Shown: piece by piece, positions 52,457 to 61,805 of the stretch
How the letters are laid out: every line of letters starts with the position of its first letter
Numbering within the stretch: the stretch's first letter is position 1
Source of the DNA: a bacterium
Lineage (GTDB): Bacteria; Vulcanimicrobiota; Vulcanimicrobiia; Vulcanimicrobiales; Vulcanimicrobiaceae
Assembly: GCA_021794205.1 (NCBI GenBank)
Contig: JAJYRH010000006.1
Span: forward strand, 1 to 64,000
Length of the DNA stretch: 64,000 nt
Direction of reading: 5' to 3'
Program-made: the position numbers and the translations under genes
Notes under the pieces: generated by a model
Seen by the model: only the letters and a program-made list of their open reading frames with translations
Databases searched by the model: none
Told to the model about the DNA's origin: nothing

Positions 52457-52747
52457 TCACTCAGCGTAGGAACGATCCCAGAGCCAGCGGCGGGCCTTCT
52501 GCGGCTCTTTACGAGCGTGCGACGAGAAGTACGCGACGAGCGCGAGCACGAAAAACAGGATCGTGGCGGCGAAATCGCCGGTCCGCAGCGCGCCGGGTCC
52601 CTGGACTTCGGAGAGCCGAGCGAGCGCGAGCGCCGCGGTCGAGAGCGCAAAGCATATCCACGCCGTGCGTAAAAACGGCGCGCTCCGTTCGGTACGCAGC
52701 GCGATGGCGACCCACGCGAGCGAGAAGAGCAACTGAATGACGATCAT
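52457..52747 (-). CDS. Small membrane protein, function unknown
   Basis: 96 residues, with three hydrophobic segments: IQLLFSLAWVAIAL, FLRTAWICFALSTAALALA and TILFFVLALVAYF. No family was recognised. It overlaps the neighbouring 102-residue membrane protein by 4 bp and may act with it. Confidence 0.6.
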   Translation of the reverse strand: MIVIQLLFSLAWVAIALRTERSAPFLRTAWICFALSTAALALARLSEVQGPGALRTGDFAATILFFVLALVAYFSSHARKEPQKARRWLWDRSYAE

Positions 52748-53052
52748 GGCGTCTCGCCGCTACCGCTATCGTTACCGTTGCGGCGCGCCCACGGGTAGGC
52801 GTCGAAGCGTTGCGGTTCGCGGCGCAGCAGCGATAGCCCCAGAAAGACGAGCGCCGGGAGAATCTCGACGATCTTCCACGTCCATCCGCCCGGTAGCGCG
52901 CGGTCGACGGCGAGAATGCCGCGCGCGAGAATGAAGAGCATGCACCAGAGCAAGGCGAGCCGGAGCATCGCCTGCGAGGAGGTCGTGCGTATCAGCATAC
53001 TCGCGAGCATGAGGGCGAGGGCGAGAGCGAGGACGTTCACGCCGTCGAACAC
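52744..53052 (-). CDS. Small membrane protein, function unknown
   Basis: 102 residues from GTG 53052, with three hydrophobic segments (VLALALALMLASMLI, LALLWCMLFILARGI and IVEILPALVFLGLSLL) and a polar C-terminus (RRNGNDSGSGE). It is 7 bp downstream of the aminotransferase stop, so the three minus-strand genes probably share a transcript. The arrangement of helices resembles the adjacent 96-residue protein. Confidence 0.6.
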   Translation of the reverse strand: MFDGVNVLALALALMLASMLIRTTSSQAMLRLALLWCMLFILARGILAVDRALPGGWTWKIVEILPALVFLGLSLLRREPQRFDAYPWARRNGNDSGSGETP

Positions 53053-53059
53053 GAGCGCG

Positions 53060-54256
53060 TTACGCCTTAAAACTCGGGAGCGTCGCTTTGATCTGCGCGA
53101 GCGCGTAATCGATGTCTTCGAGCGAGGCGGCGTAGCTAAAGCGGAGGTAGCCTTCGCCAGCTTTCCCGAATGCGGCGCCGCCGGTCAACGCGACGCCCGC
53201 GTTTTCGAGCAGGTAGGTCGCGAGCTTACGGTCGTCGTGCGTGATCTGCTGCACGTTGGCGAAGGCGTAGAACGCGCCCTCCGGCATCTTGCACGAGAAG
53301 CCGGGGATCTCGTTGAGCCCGGCGACGATTTTGTCGCGCCGCCTGCGGAACATCTCGTTCATCTCGCGCACCGGCTCTTCGGGGCCGGTCAGCGCGGCGA
53401 TGCCGGCCATCTGCACGAACGTCGCCACGCAGCTAAAGGTGTTGTTGTTGAAGAGCGTCGTCGCGTTGATGATCTTCTCGGGACCGACGGCGTAGCCGAG
53501 GCGCCACCCCGTCATCGCGTAGGCCTTCGAGAACCCGTCGAGGATGACGGTGCGCTCGCGCATTCCCGGAAGCGTCGCGATCGAGAGATAGGGTGAATCG
53601 AGATAGAAGTTCCGCGAATAAATCTCGTCGGCGATGACGAGGATATCGTGCCGAATCGCGATCTCCGCGATGCGTTCCAAATCGCCGCGGGTGAGAACGC
53701 CGCCGGTTGGATTGTGCGGCGAATTGATCAGCAACACTTTGGTGTTGTCGCTCGCGCGCCGTTCGAGTTCGTCGAGATCCATGCGCCAGTTGCGCGACTC
53801 TTGCAACGGAATCGGAACGACCTTCGCTTCGAGATAGCTCGCCGCCGAAGCGTAGGCGGGATAGGCCGGATCGAAATACATAAATTCGTCGCCCGGATCT
53901 AGCAACGCGGAGAGCAGGTTCCACACGATCGGCTTGAGCCCCGGGCCGACGGTGACGTTCGCCGGCGTATAGGCCGGCGCGAGCCCGCGGAAACGCGAAA
54001 CAAAATCGGCGATACATTCGCGTAATTCCATCACGCCCGCCGAAGGAGAGTAGTGCGTGTGCCCGGCGTTCATCGCTTCGGTCGCCGCGCGTTTGATATG
54101 TTCGGGAGTGTCGAAATCGGGTTCGCCGATCTCCATGTGGACGACGCGTTTTCCGGTCGCTTCGATTTCGCGCGCTCGCGCGAGGACCTGGAATGCATTT
54201 TCGGCACCGAGGCGGCCGAGGGCTTTAGCGGTGCGCTGTTCTTTCGAGGCAATCAT
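53060..54256 (-). CDS. PLP-dependent aminotransferase, class I (aspartate aminotransferase-like)
   Basis: ATG 54256 gives 398 residues, a normal length; the longer frame is non-coding. MEIGEPDFDTPEHI, HYSPSAGVMELRECIA, INSPHNPTGGVL and ADEIYSRNF are fold-type I motifs. The PLP lysine is in DGFSKAYAMTGWRLGY. Substrate could be aspartate, another amino acid or succinyl-diaminopimelate; the sequence does not decide. It is divergent from the next gene with only 43 bp between the start codons. Confidence 0.9.
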   Translation of the reverse strand: MIASKEQRTAKALGRLGAENAFQVLARAREIEATGKRVVHMEIGEPDFDTPEHIKRAATEAMNAGHTHYSPSAGVMELRECIADFVSRFRGLAPAYTPANVTVGPGLKPIVWNLLSALLDPGDEFMYFDPAYPAYASAASYLEAKVVPIPLQESRNWRMDLDELERRASDNTKVLLINSPHNPTGGVLTRGDLERIAEIAIRHDILVIADEIYSRNFYLDSPYLSIATLPGMRERTVILDGFSKAYAMTGWRLGYAVGPEKIINATTLFNNNTFSCVATFVQMAGIAALTGPEEPVREMNEMFRRRRDKIVAGLNEIPGFSCKMPEGAFYAFANVQQITHDDRKLATYLLENAGVALTGGAAFGKAGEGYLRFSYAASLEDIDYALAQIKATLPSFKA

Positions 54257-54299
54257 CGTTAACGGAGATCCTTTCTGCACGGCGAAGCTACGCGGCGTC

Positions 54300-57200
54300 A
54301 TGCGCACCCTTGCGGAAATCTTCGCTCCGGGATCGCCGACGTTACCCGAGGGGCTTCGAACGCTCGACGTTTCGCCCGAACGTGAGTTGGAACCTGGGAT
54401 GACGGTGCGCGCGGCCTTCACTTTTACCAACCACGGCGGCGCCCCGGCGACCGGGGTGCGCGTGCGCTTGAACCTCCCCGAGGGGCTCGTCTATCTCGTG
54501 GGCTCCGCGACGCTCGACGGGCAGTTGCTCGAGGATGAACGGGGCAGCACGCCGCTGCTCGCCTCGGCGGGCGCCGGGATCGGCGACGTCGCGCCCGGGC
54601 AGCGGCGACGGATCGAGTTGTGCTATAGCGTCGCAGGGGCGATAGAGAACGGCAGTACCGTCGAGATTCAGGCGGCGGTTGCCAGCTCCGAACTCGAACC
54701 GGTCGGGTCAAACGTCGTTCGCTTGATCGCGCGCAGTAAACCGAATCTGCGCAATCCCGGCAGCACCGCGAGCCTCGAAGCGCGTGGGGATCTCCATCCC
54801 GGCGACGAGGCGAGCGTGACCGTCCGCGTTCACAACGTGGGAGAATCGAGCGCGCACGACGTCGTCGTTCTCGCGCCGATTCCCGAACACACGCAGTACG
54901 TGCCGGGCTCGGTGCGCGTGAACGGCCGGGAGCTTGAGGGCGAACTCGGCATCGCCTTCGACCGGGTCTACGCGCCGGTCGTCGCGCGGACGCTCGCCTC
55001 GGGGGCGACGGCGACGTTGCAGTATCGCGTGCGCCTCGATTCTCCGCTCCCCGACGCGACGACGATCCGATTGCAAGCGCGCATCGCATCGCAAGAGAGC
55101 GTCGCGTTCGATCTTCCCGAAAGCGCGCTGAGCGTCGCCGCCGCGCCGGATTTTTCGGGGCCGGGGAATGCGCTGCGCGTCGAGCCGTCGGAGGAGGTCC
55201 TTCCCGGTCATCGCTTGCGCGCCTCGATCTCGCTGCAGAACGACGGCAACGCGCGCGCCGAGCGCGTCGAGGTGGCGTTCGCGGTCGATCCCGCACTTTC
55301 GTACGTTCGCGCGAGCGCGCAACTCGATGGCGCGCCGTTACGCGAACGCAAACGCGAGAACTTGCGCTTCGATATCGGCGCGCTCGACGCCGGCGAATCG
55401 GCGGAGCTCTCCGCCGAGTTCATCCTCGTATCGCCGCAACCGGCGGGTCGCGAGCTTTCGGTCGGCGCGCGCGTTGCGTGGGAGCCCTTTGCGGCGCTCG
55501 GCGAGCGATTTTTCGAACGACGGCTCGCCGTCGTTTCGCGCCCGCATTTCGTAGCGCGTCGGAATCGTCTCTCGCGCATCGGCGCGGGTTCGGTACGCCC
55601 CGGGGAGCGCGTCGAAGGTGAGATCGCGATCGCGAATAGCGGATCGGCCGCCGCCCACGAAGCGCTGCTCTCATTCGTCGTCGATCCCGAACTCGAAGCG
55701 CTGGAAATCTTCGAAGAAGAAACGCCGCGCGCGCTCGTCGAGAACCGTCTCGAACTCGGTGCGCTCGATGCCTATAGCGCCCGGCGGTTTCGCCTCTGCG
55801 CGTTTCTGCAGAGCCCGCTCCCCGATCGCACCGAAGCGGTGCTGCGCGTCGCGCTCGCCTCGCAGGAGTGCGAAGAACGATCGCTCGGCGAGATTCGCTG
55901 GACGGTCGATTCGCATCCGTTCTTCTCGCCGGAGCGCTCGCGCTTCGAACGACGCGAGAACGAACCGTTGCGCCCCAATCGCCTCACCGAGATCGAGCTC
56001 CATCTCGAAAACGTCGGGAGCGATGTGGCGCGCAACGTTGCGGTTCGGCTCTTTCCGGCGCCCGAGGCGCGCATCGAAAGCGTCGAGGGAGCGACCCGAT
56101 CGAACTCCGCGTTGCTCGTCGGCGAGATTGCGGCGGGCGGGAGCGCCGAGATACGCATCGGCATTCGATTGCTGCGCAGCCTCGCGCGTGAAATTCCGCT
56201 CACGCTCGACGGCGTGGTGACCGCCGATGCAATGGTACCGCTCCAACTCGAACGGATAACCATCGCGACGACGGCGCAACCCGACTTTTCAGATGGAACG
56301 TTCCAGAGCGAGCCCGCCGAGAGCGTCGAAGCCGGCGAGAGCATCGATTGGACCTTGCATCTGCGCAACGGCGGCGACGGTACCGCGCGTCGCGTGGAAA
56401 TCGCGATCGAGCAGCCGCAGATCGTCATTTACGTTCCCAATTCCACCACAGTGAACGGCGTGCCGGTCCGCGACGTCGGTACGTTGCCGCCTTTTGCCGC
56501 CGGGCGCGGCATCGTTTTTACCGCCGTCGAACCGGGTGTCGAAGCGGTCATTCGGTGGCGCGATATTGCACACAACCAGCTCCAACTCGGCGAGCAAATC
56601 GTGCGGAAAGCGCGCATTTCCTACGATGGCGAACGCAGCAACGAAATTCTCTCCAATGCGTTGCAGGTGCGCGCGACGCCGCTGCTCGCTGGATCGATTG
56701 CGGGGCTCCCCTTCGGGCTCGACGGCATCGTCGGCAGTTCGCTCGCCGGCCCGCGTGCGGTATCCAACGCACCCGAGGCGGAGGCACCGCGCGTAGAAAT
56801 CGCGCGCGCGGAGGCTCCCCCGACGAATCCGGAGAGCGTACCGCCCGGGCGTCTCGCCAGCGAGATCGTGCGCACGCAGGTCGGTACGATCGTCGTGTTG
56901 AGCCCGGAGCGTCTGGCACAGATCGAACGACAACTCGGCGAGAGCCGCCCCGCAAAACTCGTCGGACATCTCTTCGCATTGCGCGCCTTGCTTCCCGATG
57001 CGATCGGCGCGGCGCCGTTGCCCTCGCTCGATCGCCTGCGCGACGCGTTGCGCGAATCGCTCGATCGACTGTTTATCAAACTCCGTATCGCGCATTACGC
57101 GATGGTCGAACGCGAGCTCGAAACGCCGACGGTTCGCACCGCGATCGCCGACGCGATTGCCGATGCGGTGCGGGCGCGGGGAGAGCCGGTGCCGCCGATG

Positions 57201-57497
57201 GAAGCGGTTGCATCGTTGAGCGGCCGATTCGACGGCGACGCATTGCGCGCGCTGGTGGAGTGCCTGCACGAAGCGCCGCACGCAAGTGCGCTGCCCTGGT
57301 TCGCACTCGCGCACCTGCTCCCCGACGAACGCGCCCCCGTCGCGCGCTATCGCACCGCACTCTGCGCGGCGCTCGAAGCGCTCCTTTCGTGCGAGCCCTC
57401 GGCGTTTCTCGATCGCTTAACGCGCACCAGCGACGAACGGCTCGATGCCGCTCTCGCCGATCTGCGCGAGAGCCTCGCGAGCCTTTCGACGCGATGA
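54300..57497 (+). CDS. Six-repeat DUF11/CARDB-like protein with a helical C-terminal domain, function unknown
   Basis: ATG 54300; 1065 residues with no signal peptide visible. Residues ~20-800 are six Ig-like repeats of ~125-130 residues, each with a LxPGxxxxxxxxxxNxGxxxAxxVxV core (for example VTVRVHNVGESSAHDVVV, LHLRNGGDGTARRVEI). The end of each repeat carries a short xP(D/H/F/N)(F/L) element (KPNL, APDF, RPHF, HPFF, QPDF, TPLL). Such repeats are usually extracellular. After a Pro-rich linker, residues ~850-1065 form a helical domain that recurs in the next protein. The 3' end overlaps that gene by 4 bp. Function unknown. Confidence 0.8.
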   Translation: MRTLAEIFAPGSPTLPEGLRTLDVSPERELEPGMTVRAAFTFTNHGGAPATGVRVRLNLPEGLVYLVGSATLDGQLLEDERGSTPLLASAGAGIGDVAPGQRRRIELCYSVAGAIENGSTVEIQAAVASSELEPVGSNVVRLIARSKPNLRNPGSTASLEARGDLHPGDEASVTVRVHNVGESSAHDVVVLAPIPEHTQYVPGSVRVNGRELEGELGIAFDRVYAPVVARTLASGATATLQYRVRLDSPLPDATTIRLQARIASQESVAFDLPESALSVAAAPDFSGPGNALRVEPSEEVLPGHRLRASISLQNDGNARAERVEVAFAVDPALSYVRASAQLDGAPLRERKRENLRFDIGALDAGESAELSAEFILVSPQPAGRELSVGARVAWEPFAALGERFFERRLAVVSRPHFVARRNRLSRIGAGSVRPGERVEGEIAIANSGSAAAHEALLSFVVDPELEALEIFEEETPRALVENRLELGALDAYSARRFRLCAFLQSPLPDRTEAVLRVALASQECEERSLGEIRWTVDSHPFFSPERSRFERRENEPLRPNRLTEIELHLENVGSDVARNVAVRLFPAPEARIESVEGATRSNSALLVGEIAAGGSAEIRIGIRLLRSLAREIPLTLDGVVTADAMVPLQLERITIATTAQPDFSDGTFQSEPAESVEAGESIDWTLHLRNGGDGTARRVEIAIEQPQIVIYVPNSTTVNGVPVRDVGTLPPFAAGRGIVFTAVEPGVEAVIRWRDIAHNQLQLGEQIVRKARISYDGERSNEILSNALQVRATPLLAGSIAGLPFGLDGIVGSSLAGPRAVSNAPEAEAPRVEIARAEAPPTNPESVPPGRLASEIVRTQVGTIVVLSPERLAQIERQLGESRPAKLVGHLFALRALLPDAIGAAPLPSLDRLRDALRESLDRLFIKLRIAHYAMVERELETPTVRTAIADAIADAVRARGEPVPPMEAVASLSGRFDGDALRALVECLHEAPHASALPWFALAHLLPDERAPVARYRTALCAALEALLSCEPSAFLDRLTRTSDERLDAALADLRESLASLSTR

Positions 57498-58675
57498 ATA
57501 TCGGGATTGCGATCCTCGCGCTCTTCATCGTCGGTGCGCTCATCATGTTCGCCGCTCGATTGCTCCCGCGCGCGGAATCGACCGCAGCGGAGCGGGCCGC
57601 ACCGGTCGAGGCTCTCCCCCAAGCGGCGTCGTCATCCTCGGCGATAGAAGCGGCGGCGTGGGGCGCGCGTGAGGCGGCGGATTTTGCAATGCTTCCCGAA
57701 GCCGCGCGCTGCGACATGATTTTTTCGATTGAAGAACGGCGCGACGAGCGCAGTGCCGCGCTGTTAGCGCACGCATTGAGCGATCCGAGCGAGGTGGTCG
57801 CTACGGCCGCCGCTCATGCGTTGATCGCGCGCGGCGAGCGCGCGGCGGTGGAGAGCTATCTCGGCGGTTGCGACGACGAACGGCGAGCCTCGATGGCGAG
57901 AACGTTGCGCGCGCTCTTTCCCGACCTTTCGGTCGTCGAACCGGCCGGCGAGCGTTCGCAGCCCGAAGCGCCGGCGTTGCCGCCGCGTGGCGCGCGTTCG
58001 ATCGTCTTTCTCGATCTCGCGCACCTTCGGGTGCGCGACGAACTGCGCACCATCGAGCGCGCCGATAGCGGCGGCATGCTACGTCATCTCATCGCCCTCA
58101 AGCGCCTGCTCCCGGAGAGCGCGATGGAAGCGACGCCCGCGCTCGAAGCGGCATTCCGTGATGCGCGCGAGGCGATGAACGCGCCGATCTCGCGCCTGGT
58201 GATGACGTTACATCGGCCGCGCCCCGTCGTTTCGAGCAAAGATATCGAAGATGGCGCCGGGCGCATCGCCCTGCGCTCGCTGCTCGATGCCCTTCTCGCC
58301 GCTCCGGCGAGCGCGGAGATGCCGATTGCAACCGGTAGCGCGCTCCTTCTCGCCGGCAGCGTCGAGCTCGACGAGCTCGTGGATCTGCGCCGTCGCTTGG
58401 AAAACGAGCCGATCGGCGCGGCGCTTCCCTGGGTCATCAACGCGCGGTTGCTGCCGACCACGCTCCTGGTTCGCGGCGAAGAGTACGATATTCTCTCCCG
58501 CTATCGCGCGCGCGCGGCCGAGAGCCTCGCCCTGCTCTGCGAACTTCCCGTCGCAGAATTCCACCGCGTTGTCGCCACGCATAACGATCGCGTGCTCGAT
58601 ACCTTGCTCGACGAAGCCCTCGCCGAGCTGGCGAAAATCGACGCTATACCTTCAGGCGGAAGTAGCGGATCATAA
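57494..58675 (+). CDS. Membrane-anchored HEAT-like protein sharing the C-terminal domain of its neighbour, function unknown
   Basis: ATG 57494, 393 residues. One N-terminal membrane helix (IGIAILALFIVGALIMFAA) and an Ala/Ser linker. A HEAT-like helical pair lies around residues 60-125 (RSAALLAHALSDPSEVVATA). Residues ~168-382 match residues ~850-1065 of the upstream protein. Shared anchors are HLIALKRLLPE / HLFALRALLPD, AALPWVINARLLP / SALPWFALAHLLP, YRARAAESLALLCE / YRTALCAALEALLS and DRVLDTLLDEALAEL / DERLDAALADLRESL. The overlap with the upstream gene suggests a complex. The 3' end overlaps mrdA (convergent) by 32 bp. Confidence 0.78.
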   Translation: MNIGIAILALFIVGALIMFAARLLPRAESTAAERAAPVEALPQAASSSSAIEAAAWGAREAADFAMLPEAARCDMIFSIEERRDERSAALLAHALSDPSEVVATAAAHALIARGERAAVESYLGGCDDERRASMARTLRALFPDLSVVEPAGERSQPEAPALPPRGARSIVFLDLAHLRVRDELRTIERADSGGMLRHLIALKRLLPESAMEATPALEAAFRDAREAMNAPISRLVMTLHRPRPVVSSKDIEDGAGRIALRSLLDALLAAPASAEMPIATGSALLLAGSVELDELVDLRRRLENEPIGAALPWVINARLLPTTLLVRGEEYDILSRYRARAAESLALLCELPVAEFHRVVATHNDRVLDTLLDEALAELAKIDAIPSGGSSGS

Positions 58676-60500
58676 TTTTTCGCGCGATCGGCGCGGCGAC
58701 GTTCGCACCGTAGCCGCCGCTGCGATCGACGTATACGGCGATGACGAGTTTCGGGTGCTTCAACGGTGCCCAGCAAACGAACCAGGTGGTATTCGGACCG
58801 TTGCCGCCATCGGTCTCCACCGTTCCGGTCTTGCCCGCAAACGGAAAGCCCGGTATCGCGAGCCCGTACGCGGTGCCGACCGCAGAGGTGACCTGCGCCA
58901 TACCGGCGCGAACCGCCGCGAGCGATTTCTGCGTTACCGGAACGTGCCGGATGATCGCCGGCGGGAAAACCTTTATGATGTGGCCGTCGGGGGTGAGGAT
59001 CTGCGTCACGATGTGCGGGCGATAGAGCGTACCGCCGTTAACCACCGCCGAAGCGATGTTGGCGATCTGTAACGGCGTCGCTTGCATCGCGCCTTGCCCG
59101 ATGCCGAGAAAACACGCATCGCTCGGCTCCTGCGGTAGGCCGTAGTTTTTCATCATCCACGCATTGGTCGGCCAATTTCCTTTGCTCTCGCCGGGAAGAT
59201 CGATGCCGGTGCGCGCGTCGAGGCCGTAAAGCAAGGCGAATTTTCGCAAGCGTTTGAGCCCGAGCCCCATGGAGAGACGGTAGAAATAGCCGTCCGACGA
59301 AGCCGCGAGCGCCGGTACGAAGCTCGTGTATCCGAGCCCGCCCGAGACGATGTCGCGCGCGATGTATCCGTCGCAATTCCATGCGCCGTTGTCGTAGACG
59401 ATTTGGTTGCGACGAATGACGCCGACGGTAATTGCCGCCGATCCGGTAACCATTTTAAACGTCGACCCGGTCGGCGTTGCGGCGGCAATCGCGCGGTTGA
59501 AGAGTGGCTGTGCGGGGTCGGTGAGATAGAAAGAAATTTTCCGCGAACGATCGAGCGCGAAATCGTTCGGATTGTAATCCGGGTAACTCGACATCGCGAG
59601 GATGCGGCCGGTCCACGGGTCCTCGACGACGACCGCTCCTGAGACCGATTCGCCGCGCTGAACGCGCTGCACGCCGTGGGCGAGCGCGCTCTCGACGATG
59701 CGTTCGAGTCGCAGGCTCACCGAGAGCTTCAACGTATCGCCCGGAACCGGTGCCTTGTCGGGTAAGCGATCGCCCGCGACGACGTTTCCGGCGGCATCGA
59801 CCACCACGCGTTGTCCGCCGGGGCGGCCGCGGAGGTAGCGATCGTATTCGTACTCCAGGCCGTCCTTGCCGACGATCGCGTTGGGCGAATATCCGTATGG
59901 CCGCAGTCGCTTATACTCCGAGGCGGTGATGAGGCCGACGTATCCTAGCATCAGCGACCCGACGTTGTTGTACGGATAGTCGCGCACCGCTTGAACCTCG
60001 ATATCGACTCCCGGCAGATCGGCGAGTAATTCGGAGAGGCGCGCGACGTCGGCGACGGAGAGATTTCGAGCGAGGACGACCGGGCCGTAGGGTTCGTAGG
60101 TTTGCACTTCGGCGAAATTGCGGTAATTGACGCCACGGTGATGATAGAGCCGATATTCGAGCTTCGCCATGGGAAGATGGATCGTGGTGGCGACGCTCTC
60201 CAGCTCCGAATGAAGATGTTTGACGAGCGACGGCACGAGTGCGACCACGAACGATGGGCGGCTGCGCACCATCACCTTGCCGTGGCGATCGACGATCAGG
60301 CCGCGCGGCGCGGCGACGCGGATGAGCCGAATTTGGTTCGCTTCGGCCTGCGCGCGGTACTCCGCTCCGTGGACGATCTGCACGTCGACGAGCCGCACCA
60401 AGAGTACCGCGAAGACCAGCACGGCAAAGAGCGCGAAGCCGATGAGCCGCCGTAGGGGGCGTTCGAAACGTTGGCGCAGCCAAATGCCGGTATCTCTCAT
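58644..60500 (-). CDS. mrdA: Penicillin-binding protein 2 (peptidoglycan transpeptidase)
   Basis: 618 residues. One N-terminal membrane helix (FALFAVLVFAVLLVRLVDVQ), then the PBP dimerisation domain with APRGLIVDRHG. Transpeptidase motifs: STFK (346-349), SSD (401-403, the SxN position) and KTGT (557-560). It cross-links peptidoglycan during cell elongation with RodA and MreBCD. It overlaps mreD by 4 bp. rodA and mreB are not in the window. Confidence 0.95.
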   Translation of the reverse strand: MRDTGIWLRQRFERPLRRLIGFALFAVLVFAVLLVRLVDVQIVHGAEYRAQAEANQIRLIRVAAPRGLIVDRHGKVMVRSRPSFVVALVPSLVKHLHSELESVATTIHLPMAKLEYRLYHHRGVNYRNFAEVQTYEPYGPVVLARNLSVADVARLSELLADLPGVDIEVQAVRDYPYNNVGSLMLGYVGLITASEYKRLRPYGYSPNAIVGKDGLEYEYDRYLRGRPGGQRVVVDAAGNVVAGDRLPDKAPVPGDTLKLSVSLRLERIVESALAHGVQRVQRGESVSGAVVVEDPWTGRILAMSSYPDYNPNDFALDRSRKISFYLTDPAQPLFNRAIAAATPTGSTFKMVTGSAAITVGVIRRNQIVYDNGAWNCDGYIARDIVSGGLGYTSFVPALAASSDGYFYRLSMGLGLKRLRKFALLYGLDARTGIDLPGESKGNWPTNAWMMKNYGLPQEPSDACFLGIGQGAMQATPLQIANIASAVVNGGTLYRPHIVTQILTPDGHIIKVFPPAIIRHVPVTQKSLAAVRAGMAQVTSAVGTAYGLAIPGFPFAGKTGTVETDGGNGPNTTWFVCWAPLKHPKLVIAVYVDRSGGYGANVAAPIARKIMIRYFRLKV

Positions 60501-61039
60501 GCGTTATCGCGATGTCTGGAGCGGTACCACCAAGCGAAGATTCCTAACAGCAGCGAATCGAGAATCGCCTGTCTGATCGCGTCGTGAAAATGCAACGCGC
60601 TCCATGCAAACGGAGAGCCGGTCGCCTGCATGACCGCCCAGAAGACGGCGTTTCGCACGAACGTCGCGACGAATGCGAGCGCCGCGTAGAGCAGCGGAGA
60701 GTTGCTGAAAAAACGTTGCGCGAGGAGCGCGGTCAACACCGCTGCGGCGAGCGTTGCGAGCATCCACGACGCGCCGGTCGTTCCCGATAGCAGGTCTTCG
60801 CAGAGCCCGGCGATGAGGCCGAGAAATGCCGCGCGTTGCGGCCCGAGCCGCGCCGAATACCAGACGACGACGAGCAGGACGGCGCTCGGCGGAACGTCCT
60901 TCCAACGAAGGAGCGAGAGCGAGCTCGCTTGGAATGCGAGCGCGAGCAACACCGCGAGCGTCACGTGCCACCACGCGGGGTATCGGTAGGGAGTCTCGGG
61001 CTCCCTACCGTGCAACGACGAGGAGTCGATCCAGGGCAT
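60497..61039 (-). CDS. mreD: Rod shape-determining protein MreD
   Basis: 180 residues with about five membrane helices. The family stretch LGLIAGLCEDLLSGTTGASWMLA (G-x-x-x-D-x-L near the middle) supports MreD. It is an inner-membrane part of the elongasome. Its start overlaps the end of mreC by 35 bp if ATG 61039 is used; in-frame starts further in would shorten the overlap. It overlaps mrdA by 4 bp. Confidence 0.85.
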   Translation of the reverse strand: MPWIDSSSLHGREPETPYRYPAWWHVTLAVLLALAFQASSLSLLRWKDVPPSAVLLVVVWYSARLGPQRAAFLGLIAGLCEDLLSGTTGASWMLATLAAAVLTALLAQRFFSNSPLLYAALAFVATFVRNAVFWAVMQATGSPFAWSALHFHDAIRQAILDSLLLGIFAWWYRSRHRDNA

Positions 61040-61805
61040 TCAAGCGTACCGATGGTTTCAGAATTGCGGTCTGATAGAGGCTGGAATCGTTGCGGTCGAT
61101 CTTCACGATGCGACCGATCGGAATCCCGGCGCGGAACGTGCGCCCGTTTCCGGTAACGACGACCTCTCCTATGCGAAGCGGCGCGTCGAGCGTGACGTAA
61201 TCGAGGCGAATGCTCTGCAGGTTTCCGCGTGCGATGCCCCACCAGCGACCGTTCCGCACGACTGCAGGGATGCGACTCGAGAAATCCGTTGCGAGCAGCA
61301 CGGTTGCATCGAGCGGGGTGACCTGCGTGACGTGACCGACGACGCCCCCTGGCGCGATCACGCCGTCGTCGCGGCGAACGCCGGCGAGCGAACCGCGGTC
61401 GATGGTGATGCTGCGCGTCGCTCCCTCGGGCGGAAAACCGATAACGCGAGCTTCGATTCCGTTGGGATGCCGGTCGCGCAGCCGTGCGATACCGGCGATC
61501 GCGAGCGCGTCGGCGAGCTCTTGGTGGAGCCGGGCGTTCCGTTCGAGCAGCGCTTGGTTCGACGTGACGAGCGCTGCGTTGCGCGCGCGTAACGACGGAA
61601 ACGAGAGCACGGCGTTCGCACTCCCGCCGACGGCGTTCCCGATGCCGGTGACGAGGTTTTCGGAGCCGGCGATGAGATAGGATGCGGTGACGGCGATCGG
61701 GCTCGGTTCGCCGGCACGCTGCGCTCGAACCTGAAGGATGGCGAGCAACGCCGCGGCGATGACGATCGCGAGCAGCACGAGCAACTTGCGCTCGTCAGTG
61801 CGCAC
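61005..61805 (-). CDS. mreC: Rod shape-determining protein MreC
   Basis: 266 residues. N-terminal membrane helix (LLVLLAIVIAAALLAILQVRA), a coiled-coil stretch (LRARNAALVTSNQALLERNARL), then the MreC beta domain (RSITIDRGSLAGVRRDDGVI, VVGHVTQVTPLDATVLLATD, LRIGEVVVTGNGRTF). It links cytoskeletal MreB with PBP2 in the periplasm. It overlaps the maf gene by 11 bp. Confidence 0.93.
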   Translation of the reverse strand: MRTDERKLLVLLAIVIAAALLAILQVRAQRAGEPSPIAVTASYLIAGSENLVTGIGNAVGGSANAVLSFPSLRARNAALVTSNQALLERNARLHQELADALAIAGIARLRDRHPNGIEARVIGFPPEGATRSITIDRGSLAGVRRDDGVIAPGGVVGHVTQVTPLDATVLLATDFSSRIPAVVRNGRWWGIARGNLQSIRLDYVTLDAPLRIGEVVVTGNGRTFRAGIPIGRIVKIDRNDSSLYQTAILKPSVRLNALDRLLVVAR

